Assembly (NCBI RefSeq): GCF_020524585.1
Contig: NZ_JAIVLK010000006.1
Coordinates: 124,001-188,000, forward strand
DNA length: 64,000 bases
Direction: 5' to 3'
From: Celeribacter naphthalenivorans
GTDB taxonomy: Bacteria > Pseudomonadota > Alphaproteobacteria > Rhodobacterales > Rhodobacteraceae
Shown piece by piece: positions 52,492-60,644 of the stretch (position 1 is the stretch's first letter; every line of letters starts with the position of its first letter). Below the pieces are notes generated by a model. That model was not told where the DNA came from. It ran no database searches and saw only the letters and a program-made list of their open reading frames with translations. The position numbers and the translations under genes were made by a program.

Positions 52492-52755
52492 ATGTCGGAT
52501 GTGAAAGAGAAAATCATCGAGATCATCGCGGAACAGGCCGTTCTGGACCCAAGCGATGTGGCGATGGATCAATCTCTCGAAGAGCTGGGCATCGACAGCC
52601 TTGGCCTTGTCGAAAGCATTTTCGCCATCGAGGAAACCTTTGATATTTCCGTGCCGTTCAACGCCAATGAGCCGGACCAGTCGGATTTCGACATCTCTTC
52701 CGTCTCCGCCATCGTCAAAGCGGTCGAAGCCCTGATCGCAGACCAGAAATCATGA
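52492..52755 (+). CDS. Acyl carrier protein (specialised copy)
   Basis: An 87-residue acidic helical protein with the phosphopantetheine attachment serine S36 in LGIDSLGLVESIFAIEETFDI. The usual housekeeping ACP has DSLDTVE; the DSLGLVE variant and the insertion NANEPDQSDFDISS between helices mark a non-canonical ACP. It lies 120 bp after the lpxD-like gene and overlaps the ketoacyl synthase gene by 4 bp, so the two enzymes probably act together on a special acyl chain. Confidence 0.9.
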   Translation: MSDVKEKIIEIIAEQAVLDPSDVAMDQSLEELGIDSLGLVESIFAIEETFDISVPFNANEPDQSDFDISSVSAIVKAVEALIADQKS

Positions 52756-53963
52756 AGCGCGTCGTCATCACCGGCGCGGGCACGGTCAACGCGCTTGGCC
52801 TTGATGTGCCTGCGACGCTTGCGGCCATGGCCGAGGGCAAGAATGGCATTTCCGATCTGGAATTCCGTGATGTCGACCGTCTGGCGATCACCATTGGCGG
52901 GCAGATCCACGACTGGAACACCGAAGGCCGGTTCAACCGTCAACAAATGGCGCTTTATGACCGGTTCACCCAATTCACGCTGGCGGCGGCGCAGCAGGCG
53001 ATCGGGCAATCCGGCCTCGAATTCGTCGGCGATCTGGCGCTGCGCTCGGGCGTGGTTTTGGGCACTTCCGGCGGCGGTCTGACGACCCAAGACGACAATT
53101 ACCGCATGGTCTATGAGGAGGGCAAAAACCGCGTTCACCCCTTTGTCGTGCCGAAGCTGATGAACAACGCGGCGACCAGCCACGTCTCGATGGAATACAA
53201 CCTCAAAGGCCCGTGTTTCACCGTGGCGACCGCCTGTGCGTCGTCGAACCACGCCATGGGGCAGGCGTTCAACATGATCCGTTCGGGCATGGCCACGGCC
53301 ATGGTCACCGGCGGCTCTGAATCGATGCTCTGCTTTGGCGGTGTGAAAGCCTGGGAAGGGCTGCGCGTCATGTCGAAAGACGCCTGCCGCCCGTTCTCGA
53401 TAAACCGCAACGGCATGGTGCAGGGCGAGGGCGCGGCCGTCTTTGTGTTCGAAGATTATGACCACGCCAAAGCGCGCGGTGCGGAAATCCTCGCCGAAGT
53501 CATCGGGTTCGCCATGACCTCGGACGCCTCCGACATTGTCATGCCCTCGAAACAGGGCGCGGCGCGGGCCATTTCCGGCGCCATTCAAGACGCACGGATC
53601 AACGCCTCCGAGATCGGCTATATCAACGCTCATGGCACTGGCACGGCGGCCAATGACAAAACCGAATGCGCGGCGGTCGCCGACGCCTTGGGATCGCACG
53701 CCGACAACATCATGATTTCGTCGACGAAGAGCATGCACGGTCACCTGATCGGCGGCACGGGGGCGGTCGAATTGCTGGCCTGTATCATGGCCTTGAAGGA
53801 CGGCATCATCGCGCCGACCATCAATTACGAAGAGCCCGATCCGGAATGCGCCCTTGACGTGGTGCCCAACGAGGCGCGCGACGCCAAGGTCGATGTGGTG
53901 CTGTCGAACGCCTTTGCCTTTGGCGGGTTGAACGCGGTTCTGGCGCTGCGCAAGGTGCCGTAA
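52752..53963 (+). CDS. Beta-ketoacyl-ACP synthase (FabF/KAS II type)
   Basis: A 403-residue condensing enzyme that extends acyl-ACP with malonyl-ACP. The triad is C162 (TACASSNHA), H294 (NAHGTGTAANDKTE) and H331 (STKSMHGHLIGGTGAVE). The C-terminal NAFAFGGLNAVLALR is the KAS end. Coupled to the preceding ACP, it probably makes a dedicated fatty acid, perhaps for lipid A given the neighbouring lpxD-like gene. The rest of the pathway (reductase, dehydratase) must be borrowed from the general system. Confidence 0.93.
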   Translation: MKRVVITGAGTVNALGLDVPATLAAMAEGKNGISDLEFRDVDRLAITIGGQIHDWNTEGRFNRQQMALYDRFTQFTLAAAQQAIGQSGLEFVGDLALRSGVVLGTSGGGLTTQDDNYRMVYEEGKNRVHPFVVPKLMNNAATSHVSMEYNLKGPCFTVATACASSNHAMGQAFNMIRSGMATAMVTGGSESMLCFGGVKAWEGLRVMSKDACRPFSINRNGMVQGEGAAVFVFEDYDHAKARGAEILAEVIGFAMTSDASDIVMPSKQGAARAISGAIQDARINASEIGYINAHGTGTAANDKTECAAVADALGSHADNIMISSTKSMHGHLIGGTGAVELLACIMALKDGIIAPTINYEEPDPECALDVVPNEARDAKVDVVLSNAFAFGGLNAVLALRKVP

Positions 53964-53982
53964 GACTTTCACATCTCAAAAG

Positions 53983-54017
53983 AAAAACGCCGCATCGGTT
54001 TGATGCGGCGTTTTTTT
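53983..54017. terminator. Bidirectional intrinsic terminator
   Basis: AAAAACGCCGCATC and GATGCGGCGTTTTT form a 14-bp stem around GGTTT, followed by a T-run on both strands. It separates the ketoacyl synthase gene from the convergent ialB-like gene. Confidence 0.93.
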
Positions 54018-54038
54018 GTTCGTGGGTTTTGCAGCGGA

Positions 54039-54686
54039 TTATTCCGCAGGTGCCTCAGCCGGGGCTTCTTCAGGTGCGGACGGGCCTTCGCCATTCTTGG
54101 CGGCTTCATTCAGCTCGGTCACGTTGGTGTAGGCGGCGGTAAAGCCCGTGAGCGACAGCGTCAAACGCACCGGCTCATCGGTGCGGCCCAGCGGCACGAT
54201 GCCAACCATGCCTTCAGAACCTTTTTTCAACAGATCGACATCGGCGGTGGTCAGACCGGCACGCACGAAACAGCCCACGCGGTTGCAGAATTGGAACGGA
54301 TAGCGACGGCCGTTTTCGCCATCGACGAACAGCGCCAGCTGTGCGGTCAACAGCGTCTCAAGCGGCGTGGTAAAGGTCGCGGCGGCCTCGACCTCTTCGC
54401 TTCCGACGTGGAACAGCGCCACTTCGGCGACTTCGGTGCCGTCTTCGTCCTTCAACAGTTGATACATGCTGCACGGATCGACCTGACCCTCAGGCGCGTT
54501 GATGCAGCGCACTTCCCAATCGCCATGGGTCTCAAGCGTGTAGGCACGCCCGACATTGCTCTCCGGCGTGATCGGAGTGCCTGCGGAGAGGCCGGAATCC
54601 TGTGCCGCCAGCGGCAGGGCAGCAGCCAGCGTCAGAACGGTTGCAGAGGCGAGGGTCGTGATCTTGCGAGAGATGGAAAACATCAT
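54039..54686 (-). CDS. Invasion-associated locus B (IalB) family protein
   Basis: A 215-residue exported protein with a signal peptide (about 1-29, ending LAAQ) and an IalB domain: THGDWEVRCINAPEGQVDPCSMYQ opens it, and FQFCNRVGCFVRAGL carries the second cysteine pair, likely forming disulfides. The tail is rich in Ala, Pro and Glu. The family was named from Bartonella erythrocyte invasion but is widespread in free-living alphaproteobacteria, where its job is unknown. Two consecutive ATGs begin the frame. It is a single gene with a terminator downstream. Confidence 0.88.
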   Translation of the reverse strand: MMFSISRKITTLASATVLTLAAALPLAAQDSGLSAGTPITPESNVGRAYTLETHGDWEVRCINAPEGQVDPCSMYQLLKDEDGTEVAEVALFHVGSEEVEAAATFTTPLETLLTAQLALFVDGENGRRYPFQFCNRVGCFVRAGLTTADVDLLKKGSEGMVGIVPLGRTDEPVRLTLSLTGFTAAYTNVTELNEAAKNGEGPSAPEEAPAEAPAE

Positions 54687-54833
54687 CTGTCCATATATTG
54701 TTGGTGTCTGTGCTCAATTCCCCCAACGATCTATCACGGGCAATTGGCTCTGTCAGGGGGGAGGAGAGAATATTTTCGTGAGAGATGAACGCGGGCGGCA
54801 AAGGATGGCCGAGAGGTCGCAAAGGTGTTTGCA

Positions 54834-54857
54834 CTCAGGCGCAATCTCAGGCGCAAT
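54834..54857. repeat. Tandem duplication of a 12-bp unit
   Basis: CTCAGGCGCAAT occurs twice head to tail, followed by the start of a third copy. It lies in the non-coding gap upstream of ialB and has no evident role. Confidence 0.6.
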
Positions 54858-54889
54858 CTGGGAGACAAAATGCTGGCTATAAAATGACG

Positions 54890-54914
54890 AAAGCCCCGGC
54901 TGAACCGAGGCTTT
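54890..54914 (-). terminator. Possible terminator in the gap 54,687-55,127
   Basis: AAAGCCCCGG and CCGAGGCTTT pair over 10 bp (one wobble when read on the minus strand) with a 5-nt loop; CGTCATTTTA follows on the minus strand. It may be a fallback stop for the small RNA locus to its right. I see nothing else supportable in this gap; a 110-codon frame over it looks like chance. Confidence 0.4.
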
Positions 54915-55127
54915 CGCGGATCTCTTGGATCGCTCGAAATCTTATGATTTCTCTGATTGTCTCCCTGCCGGACTTGGCCGACTTATTGCGACGACGGTAT
55001 GACAGGTCATTTCGACCGTCAACGGGAATTTTGCGCCGAAAACCCGTATTCTACTCCAAAAAGCAACAGGATGTGCGACTGGTTGCGACAAGCTTGCACA
55101 GGTGGCGCGATCTTTGAATCTTAGGTC

Positions 55128-55237
55128 AAAAAAATGACCGCACCGGGAATGCCCCGGGCGGCCAGTCTGACAGGGAGGAAGTCAATCCGAACCGAAGAAG
55201 TGGTTCGGATAGCAATAGACTGGCACGAAGTGGTTAA
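55128..55237 (-). ncRNA. Candidate small RNA with a CCUCC anti-Shine-Dalgarno loop
   Basis: On the minus strand CTGACA and TACAAT (55274-55269 and 55249-55244) are 19 bp apart and could start an RNA near 55,237. The body folds as an 8-bp closing stem (GCCAGTCT/AGACTGGC, 55217-55224 with 55161-55168). It encloses a perfect 9-bp hairpin (ATCCGAACC/GGTTCGGAT) and a TGAC/GTCA hairpin whose loop is TTCCTCCCT. A terminator follows at once: CCGC-CCGGG / CCCGG-T-GCGG with a 5-nt loop, then TCA and seven Ts. Exposed CCUCC loops are typical of alphaproteobacterial small RNAs such as the CcsR/cuckoo group, which bind ribosome sites. The exact family is not identified. Confidence 0.6.
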
Positions 55238-55322
55238 TTAAGTATTGTAGCGGCATACGGGATTGAATTGTCAGGGTTTTGAGCGAGAATCATGCGCGCG
55301 CAATCTGACATAAACGACAGGG

Positions 55323-56909
55323 ATGGCTGAGATGGACCGGATTTTCGTGGGCGGCGGCGGAGAGGCCTATGGCGAGGCGCAGGAGCTTTTGCTTAAATAC
55401 GGCAACCGCCACGGGTTGATCGCGGGCGCCACCGGGACGGGCAAGACCGTCACACTGCAAATCCTCGCCGAAGGTTTTGCAGCGGCGGGTGTGCCGGTGT
55501 TTCTGTCGGACGTCAAAGGCGACCTGTCTGGCTTGGCGAAATCCGGCAGTGCGGAGAGCAAATTGCACGAGGCCTTCACCTCGCGCGCCGAGACCATCGG
55601 GTTGGGCGAGCGCTATAGCTACGAGGCTTTCCCGGTCACATTCTGGGATCTGTTCGGCGAACAGGGCCACCCGATCCGCACCACGGTGGCGGAGATGGGG
55701 CCGCTGCTGATCTCGCGGCTTTTAGGGCTTTCCGAGGCGCAGGAAGGCGTGGTCAACGTCGCGTTTCGCGTGGCGGACGAACAGGGCCTGCCGCTTTTGG
55801 ATCTCAAGGACCTTCAGGCGCTTCTGGTCTGGTGCGGTGAGAATGCCGACGATCTGACCCTGCGCTACGGCAATATCTCGAAATCCTCCATCGGCGCGAT
55901 TCAGCGCGATCTTTTGGTGCTGGAAAATCAGGGCGGGGACAAGCTGTTCGGCGAACCGGCGCTGGAGCTGTCGGATATTATTCGCTCCGACGTTGACGGT
56001 CGCGGCCGGGTGAACATCCTTGCCGCTGACACGTTGATGTCCTCGCCGGGGCTCTACGCGACCTTCCTTCTGTGGCTGTTGTCCGAATTGTTCGAAGAAC
56101 TGCCGGAGATCGGCAATCCGGACAAACCGAAGTTGGTGTTCTTCTTCGACGAAGCGCACCTCTTGTTCGATGACGCCCCGAAAGCGCTGGTCGACAAGGT
56201 GGAACAGGTCGCGCGTCTCATCCGGTCGAAAGGCGTGGGCGTCTATTTCGTGACGCAAAACCCGGACGACATCCCCGAGGACATCTTGGGCCAGCTTGGC
56301 AACCGGGTGCAACACGCGCTGCGGGCCTTTACCGCCCGCGATCAAAAGGCGCTGTCGCGTGCTGCCGAGACCTATCGCCCGAACCCGACCTTCGAGGTGG
56401 AAACCGCGATCAAAGAGGTCGGCACCGGCGAGGCGGTGACCTCGTTTCTGGAGGACAAAGGCGTGCCCGGCATTTCCCAACGCACGCTGATCCGTCCGCC
56501 GTCGTCGCAGCTTGGGCCGATCACGGCGGAGGAACGCGCTGGGGTCATTGCCGCCTCGCCGATTGCCGGGAAATACGAGGCGGTACTGGACCGCGAAAGC
56601 GCCTTTGAGATGCTCAAAGCCCGCGCCGAAGCGGCGGCCAAGGCGGCTGAAGTGCTTGAGGCGAAAGAGGAAGAGGTGGCAGGACGTGAGGCTTTGGAGC
56701 GCGAATTTTCCAAGGCGCGACGCTATGACGGCACGCACTATAGCCGCACATCCGCGCCCAAGCCGCCCAAAACATCGACGCGCACGCGCTCAACCGCGGA
56801 TCAAACCATCACCGAACAGCTCGGCAAAATGGTGATGAAAGAACTGACGGGCACCACCGGAAAACGTATCGTGCGGGGCATTTTGGGCGGGTTGTTCAAA
56901 GCGCGTTGA
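55323..56909 (+). CDS. HerA-like P-loop ATPase (DUF853)
   Basis: A 528-residue ATPase of the HerA/FtsK superfamily (DUF853, YjgR-type). Walker A is GATGTGKT in YGNRHGLIAGATGTGKTVTLQILAEGF, Walker B is KLVFFFDEAHLLFDDAPKALV, and the sensor region is GVGVYFVTQNPDDIPEDILGQLGNRVQHALRAFTARDQKAL. The C-terminal part has a charged coiled coil and a basic tail. The function is unknown; it is thought to be a hexameric DNA translocase-like protein. The start may be ATG 55323 or ATG 55332; the second is better spaced from GGG. It is divergent from the small RNA candidate. Confidence 0.88.
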   Translation: MAEMDRIFVGGGGEAYGEAQELLLKYGNRHGLIAGATGTGKTVTLQILAEGFAAAGVPVFLSDVKGDLSGLAKSGSAESKLHEAFTSRAETIGLGERYSYEAFPVTFWDLFGEQGHPIRTTVAEMGPLLISRLLGLSEAQEGVVNVAFRVADEQGLPLLDLKDLQALLVWCGENADDLTLRYGNISKSSIGAIQRDLLVLENQGGDKLFGEPALELSDIIRSDVDGRGRVNILAADTLMSSPGLYATFLLWLLSELFEELPEIGNPDKPKLVFFFDEAHLLFDDAPKALVDKVEQVARLIRSKGVGVYFVTQNPDDIPEDILGQLGNRVQHALRAFTARDQKALSRAAETYRPNPTFEVETAIKEVGTGEAVTSFLEDKGVPGISQRTLIRPPSSQLGPITAEERAGVIAASPIAGKYEAVLDRESAFEMLKARAEAAAKAAEVLEAKEEEVAGREALEREFSKARRYDGTHYSRTSAPKPPKTSTRTRSTADQTITEQLGKMVMKELTGTTGKRIVRGILGGLFKAR

Positions 56910-56910
56910 T

Positions 56911-56943
56911 AAAAAGACCGCCGGAGAAACATCCCCGGCGGTC
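56911..56943 (-). terminator. Intrinsic terminator after the RTX-repeat gene
   Basis: On the minus strand GACCGCCGG and CCGGCGGTC pair around a 10-nt loop, followed by TTTTT. It sits 20 bp beyond the RTX gene stop and directly after the HerA-like stop on the other strand. Confidence 0.88.
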
Positions 56944-56963
56944 CATGTCGCAGCCTTGATGCA

Positions 56964-58259
56964 TCACATGTGCGACGCGCTGACATATTGGATCACAATG
57001 TCGCTTGCTGTGAGGGTCTCTGCGCTGGCCGTCACGCCCTCTGCCAGATGGATCACGAAGGGGGTGTCTTCCGCCCCGTCCTCGTAACTCAGATGGACCG
57101 TGTAGCTTCCTGCGTCGCTGTCGTAGGTCATATCGATGGCGCTGACAGGGGTGTCTTCGTCCACGTTGATTTGCAGCAGGTCTTCGCCGGGCGTAAAATC
57201 CGTCACCGTCGCCAAAACCGGATCAGCGCTCTCCTCTGTGCCGGTGAGGTCGGAGATGAAGGTGTCTGCGCCTTCGCCACCTTCAAGCGTGTCTTGGCCG
57301 TCGGTGACGATCAAAAGATCATCGCCAAAGCCTCCGACGAGCGTATCGTTGCCTGCGCCGCCAGAAAGTTCGTCGTTGCCGCTGCCGCCAGCGAGGTAGT
57401 CGTCGCCTTCACCGCCGTCCAGAGTGTCGTTGCCGCCACCGCCGCTGATGATATCCGCACCGGCATCGCCGGAGAGGAGACTGTCGCCATCGCCGTCCCA
57501 GATGCGGTCGTCGCCGTCGCCACCCGAAATGACATTTTCTCCGCCATAGTCGCGAATTGTGTCATCCCCCGCGCCTGCAAAGATTGCGTCATTGCCGGCG
57601 CTGTCCCAGATTTTGTCATCCCCGTCACCGCCGTCGAGAAAATCATCGCCGTAGCCGCCCTGCAAAATATCCGCGCCGTCCCCGCCGTAGAGCAGGTCAT
57701 CGCCTTCGCCACCGTTGAGCGTGTCGTCGTCATCGCCACCGGACAATGTGTCGTCGCCCGCGTCCCCGAAGAGGGTGTCGGCACCGGCATTGCCATAGAG
57801 AATATCGTTGCCCGCGTTGCCTTCGATGGTGTCGTTTCCGCCCCAGCCGAACAGCGTATCGTTGCCGTCCTGCCCATAGATCAGATCGTCTCCGGCGCCG
57901 CCGATCACGCTGTCGTCGCCGGCACCGCCATAGATCCGATCGTCGCCGCCGTTGCCGTTGAGCCTGTCATCCCCCGCATTGCCGTAGATCAGATCATTGC
58001 CCGCACCGCCGCCGATCACATCGTCACCGCCCAAACCGGCAAGGGTGTCATCGCCAGCATTGCCCCAGAGACGATCCGCCAAAGCGCCGCCATGAGTGTT
58101 GTCGTCGCCTTCTTCGCCAACGAAAACGGTGGCCGTGTCGGGCGCTTCGGGCTCGGGTGCATCGGGTTGCGATTGAGAGTGATCGTCGTCCGAGTCAAAA
58201 ATCTCGGTAAAGGCGTACACCATGGCCGATCCGGCCAGGACAGAGAAAAGAGACAGCAT
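56964..58259 (-). CDS. Membrane-anchored RTX (hemolysin-type calcium-binding) repeat protein
   Basis: A 431-residue acidic protein. A short hydrophobic segment (residues 1-22, LFSVLAGSAMVYAFTEIF) acts as anchor or uncleaved signal. From about residue 55 to 330 there are roughly thirty GGxGxDxLx nonapeptides (GNAGDDRLNGNGGDDRIYGGAG and variants) forming a calcium-stabilised beta roll. A C-terminal domain (TVTDFTPGEDLLQINVDEDTP) resembles the ends of RTX proteins. There is no adjacent type I secretion system. I use the start at 58259 (GGGG seven bases upstream) rather than the ATG five codons earlier. A CtrA-type box lies 35-50 bp upstream. Confidence 0.9.
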   Translation of the reverse strand: MLSLFSVLAGSAMVYAFTEIFDSDDDHSQSQPDAPEPEAPDTATVFVGEEGDDNTHGGALADRLWGNAGDDTLAGLGGDDVIGGGAGNDLIYGNAGDDRLNGNGGDDRIYGGAGDDSVIGGAGDDLIYGQDGNDTLFGWGGNDTIEGNAGNDILYGNAGADTLFGDAGDDTLSGGDDDDTLNGGEGDDLLYGGDGADILQGGYGDDFLDGGDGDDKIWDSAGNDAIFAGAGDDTIRDYGGENVISGGDGDDRIWDGDGDSLLSGDAGADIISGGGGNDTLDGGEGDDYLAGGSGNDELSGGAGNDTLVGGFGDDLLIVTDGQDTLEGGEGADTFISDLTGTEESADPVLATVTDFTPGEDLLQINVDEDTPVSAIDMTYDSDAGSYTVHLSYEDGAEDTPFVIHLAEGVTASAETLTASDIVIQYVSASHM

Positions 58260-58293
58260 AATAAAACCCCACACATGGTCCGCGAAATAGCGG

Positions 58294-58309
58294 TTAACTT
58301 TTCGTTAAC
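58294..58309. promoter_or_regulatory. Perfect CtrA-type box upstream of the RTX gene
   Basis: TTAA-CTTTTCG-TTAAC matches the CtrA consensus TTAA-N7-TTAAC exactly, and because of its symmetry it also does so on the minus strand. It lies 35-50 bp before the RTX gene start, where an activator or repressor would act. Confidence 0.65.
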
Positions 58310-58397
58310 ATATTTGTGTGTGGAACAGCGTCAACCTGAGAGAGCCCCGTCTGTGACAACGCGGCTGTGCGGATACATGTTCTTATACATCAATAGG

Positions 58398-58427
58398 TTG
58401 CGCAACATCTGCTTTTGTTGCGCAGGG
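58398..58427. repeat. Repeated GTTGCGCA motif
   Basis: GTTGCGCAAC (a perfect 10-bp palindrome, 58398-58407) and GTTGCGCAGG (58418-58427) lie 20 bp apart, two DNA turns, just after the end of rlmJ and upstream of the RTX gene. They may be a tandem operator. Confidence 0.4.
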
Positions 58428-58435
58428 GTTGAAAC

Positions 58436-59227
58436 TCAGAGCCGTTTGAACAACCCGCTCAGCCGGTTCGCCTCATCCGACAACCCAAAAGGCGCGTTGA
58501 TCACGAACATGCCCGAGCCGAACATGCCATGGCCTTTCTGCGCCGGTTTGAACCGCACTTCGTGGTGCAAACACCCGGGGAAATTGGCATAGAGCATGCC
58601 CTCGACCAGCGGCAGATGCGTGCCGTTTTTCAGGATCGGATACCAGAGCGCAATGATGCCCACGTTCCATTTGCGGTGCAGCTTGTAAATCTGGCTCGGC
58701 AGCGTTTCGAAATCCGATTTGATCTCATAGGAGGGATCGATCAGCATCAGGCCGCGTTTCGGCTCCGGCGGACAGATCGACTGGGCGAATTGGATGCCAT
58801 CCTGTTGCTTGAGATGCAGTCCGGCAAAGCTGGACGAGGCCTTGGTGTTCGCGGTCAGCTCCTCAAACTCGGTCGGGTGCAATTCGGCCAGATGCAGCTG
58901 ATCGGTGTCGCGCAAGAGCGCCTGCGCAATCGCCGGAGAGCCGGGGTAGATGTTTTTGCCATGCGCCTCGGCAATCGCCTTGCGCGCGCGGGCATAGGGG
59001 TGCGAGGGCTTGAACCAGTCATCGACCGCCTTGATCCCCTTCGTGGCCTCGCCGGTCTTTTGCGCCTGGGAGCCTTCCAGATCGTAAAGCGCGCGCCCCG
59101 CGTGGGTCTCGATATAAGAGATCGGCTTGTCCTTGCGGGTCATGTAATCGAGCATCACCGACAAAAGCGCGTGTTTTTGCACATCGGCGAGGTTTCCGGC
59201 GTGGAAACCGTGTTGGTAGGACAGCAT
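58436..59227 (-). CDS. rlmJ: 23S rRNA (adenine(2030)-N6)-methyltransferase
   Basis: RlmJ methylates A2030 in 23S rRNA. The 263-residue protein starts with the invariant LSYQHGFHAGNLADVQKHALL. It has the SAM-region ISYIETHAGRALYDL, the ALLR..DQLHLAELHPTEFEEL block, and the catalytic motif LMLIDPSYEIKSDF (N6-adenine DPPY type with Ser). The length matches the family. Its ATG overlaps the stop of the upstream CorC-like gene by one base (TGATG), so the pair is translationally coupled. Confidence 0.95.
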   Translation of the reverse strand: MLSYQHGFHAGNLADVQKHALLSVMLDYMTRKDKPISYIETHAGRALYDLEGSQAQKTGEATKGIKAVDDWFKPSHPYARARKAIAEAHGKNIYPGSPAIAQALLRDTDQLHLAELHPTEFEELTANTKASSSFAGLHLKQQDGIQFAQSICPPEPKRGLMLIDPSYEIKSDFETLPSQIYKLHRKWNVGIIALWYPILKNGTHLPLVEGMLYANFPGCLHHEVRFKPAQKGHGMFGSGMFVINAPFGLSDEANRLSGLFKRL

Positions 59228-60564
59228 CAGAGATCTCCCAGCGGGCGGATTTTGAGTTTCGTGATCCGGTTGTCTTTGCGCTCAACGACTTCGAACCGAT
59301 AGCCGTGGAAGGAAAACACCTGGCCCGGATTGGGGATGGTTTGCGCTTCGTGGATCACCAGACCGGCCATGGTGTTGGCCTCTTCATCGGACAGGTTGCA
59401 CTCGGTCCAGCGGTTGAAGTCGCGGATCGTCATGCCGCCGTCGACCTCCCATTCACCGGTCTCGCCAGATTGTTTCGGTGCATCTTCGGAGCGGTCGAAT
59501 TCGTCGGTGATCTCGCCCACGATCTCTTCGAGAATATCTTCGAGCGTGATCAGACCCTGAAGTGAGCCATATTCATCGACCACCAGCGCGAAATGCGTGT
59601 GGCGTTTCAAAAACTGCCGCATCTGGTCGTCGAGCGTGGTGGTTTCCGGCACGAAATAGGGTTTCATCGCCACGGTCATCACGTCGAAATCGTGGAAATC
59701 CACCATCATATGCGGGTCTTCGCTCTCGTGTTCGACGCGTTTGGCATGCATGCCACGCAGCAAATCTTTGGAGTGCAAGACGCCGACGATGTTTTCAGGA
59801 TCATCGCGAAACATCGGCAGGCGCGTGTGCGGACTTTTCAAAGACAGCTCAAGGATCTCAGAGGCCGGAAGGTCGGCATCGAGCATCTCGATCTGCGAGC
59901 GGTGCAGCATGATCTCCTCGACCGTGCGGTCGCCCAGATCGAGCGCGCCCAGCAACCGGTCGCGGTCCTCTTTCTCCACCACACCCTCGACATGGCCCAG
60001 AGCAATCGCGCCTGCGATCTCGTCGCGCACCGCCAAAACATCGGCCTCGGGGTCGGTCTGAACACCAAACAGCCGCAAAATCCCGCGCACCAAAAGACGC
60101 ACAAATCCCACGACCGGGGCAAAGACCGTCACGACAATGGAAATCGGTCCGGCGACACGAGAGGCGGCGGATTCCGGGTTGGTGATCGCGTAGGTCTTCG
60201 GCAGCACCTCGGCAAAAATCAGCACCAGCACGGTCATGATCAACGTCGCCAAAGCCACGCCATTCTGGCCGAACAATTTGGTGAACATCGCAGTCGCCAA
60301 AGAGGTCGCCAGAATGTTCACAAGGTTGTTGCCCAAAAGCACCGAGCCGATCAGCCGCTCGCTGTCATCGGTCACGCTCAACGCGCGTTCGGCGCCTTTG
60401 TCGCCCTTATCGGCCTGAGAGCGCAGCTTGCCGCGCGAGGCGGCGGTCAAAGCGGTCTCGGAGCCCGAGAAAAAGCCGGACATCACCAAGAGCGCCACAA
60501 TCGCGACGGCGGTGATCCAAAAGGCGGCATCAAGAAGGGTGGGATCGGTCATGGTCTCTGTCAT
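59227..60564 (-). CDS. CNNM/CorC/HlyC-family transporter-associated protein with CBS domains
   Basis: A 445-residue inner-membrane protein. The N-terminal CNNM/DUF21 domain has about four helices (MSGFFSGSETALTAASRGKLRSQADKG ... FAEVLPKTYAI). It is followed by a CBS pair (about 215-345; MLHRSQIEMLDADLPASEILE and ALVVDEYGSLQGLITLEDILEEIVGEI) and a C-terminal transporter-associated CorC_HlyC domain (VDGGMTIRDFNRWT ... GYRFEVVERKDNRITKLKI). Such proteins are linked to magnesium/cobalt efflux; older hemolysin labels are not functional evidence. I use ATG 60564; ATG 60552 is an alternative and the TTG further up is unlikely. It is coupled to rlmJ. Confidence 0.9.
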   Translation of the reverse strand: MTETMTDPTLLDAAFWITAVAIVALLVMSGFFSGSETALTAASRGKLRSQADKGDKGAERALSVTDDSERLIGSVLLGNNLVNILATSLATAMFTKLFGQNGVALATLIMTVLVLIFAEVLPKTYAITNPESAASRVAGPISIVVTVFAPVVGFVRLLVRGILRLFGVQTDPEADVLAVRDEIAGAIALGHVEGVVEKEDRDRLLGALDLGDRTVEEIMLHRSQIEMLDADLPASEILELSLKSPHTRLPMFRDDPENIVGVLHSKDLLRGMHAKRVEHESEDPHMMVDFHDFDVMTVAMKPYFVPETTTLDDQMRQFLKRHTHFALVVDEYGSLQGLITLEDILEEIVGEITDEFDRSEDAPKQSGETGEWEVDGGMTIRDFNRWTECNLSDEEANTMAGLVIHEAQTIPNPGQVFSFHGYRFEVVERKDNRITKLKIRPLGDL

Positions 60565-60644
60565 ACCCGTGGTTATGGGCACGCTCAGGGGGCTGCGCAA
60601 GAGGCACAGCCGCCCAAGTGCCGTAAATCTAAGAGGTAGGAGTT

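Noticed and set aside
54785-55117. 110-codon plus-strand frame in the ialB-herA gap
   Set aside because: No RBS, no family similarity, odd composition, and it overlaps a terminator-like hairpin and a tandem repeat.
57230-58100. Regularly spaced short repeats that could suggest a CRISPR array
   Set aside because: The periodicity is 27 bp in frame and encodes RTX nonapeptides; there are no constant repeat units with unique spacers.
56970-58592. Long plus-strand frame (540 codons) opposite the RTX gene
   Set aside because: Its periodic Val/Ala sequence is only the complement of the repeated RTX nonapeptides.
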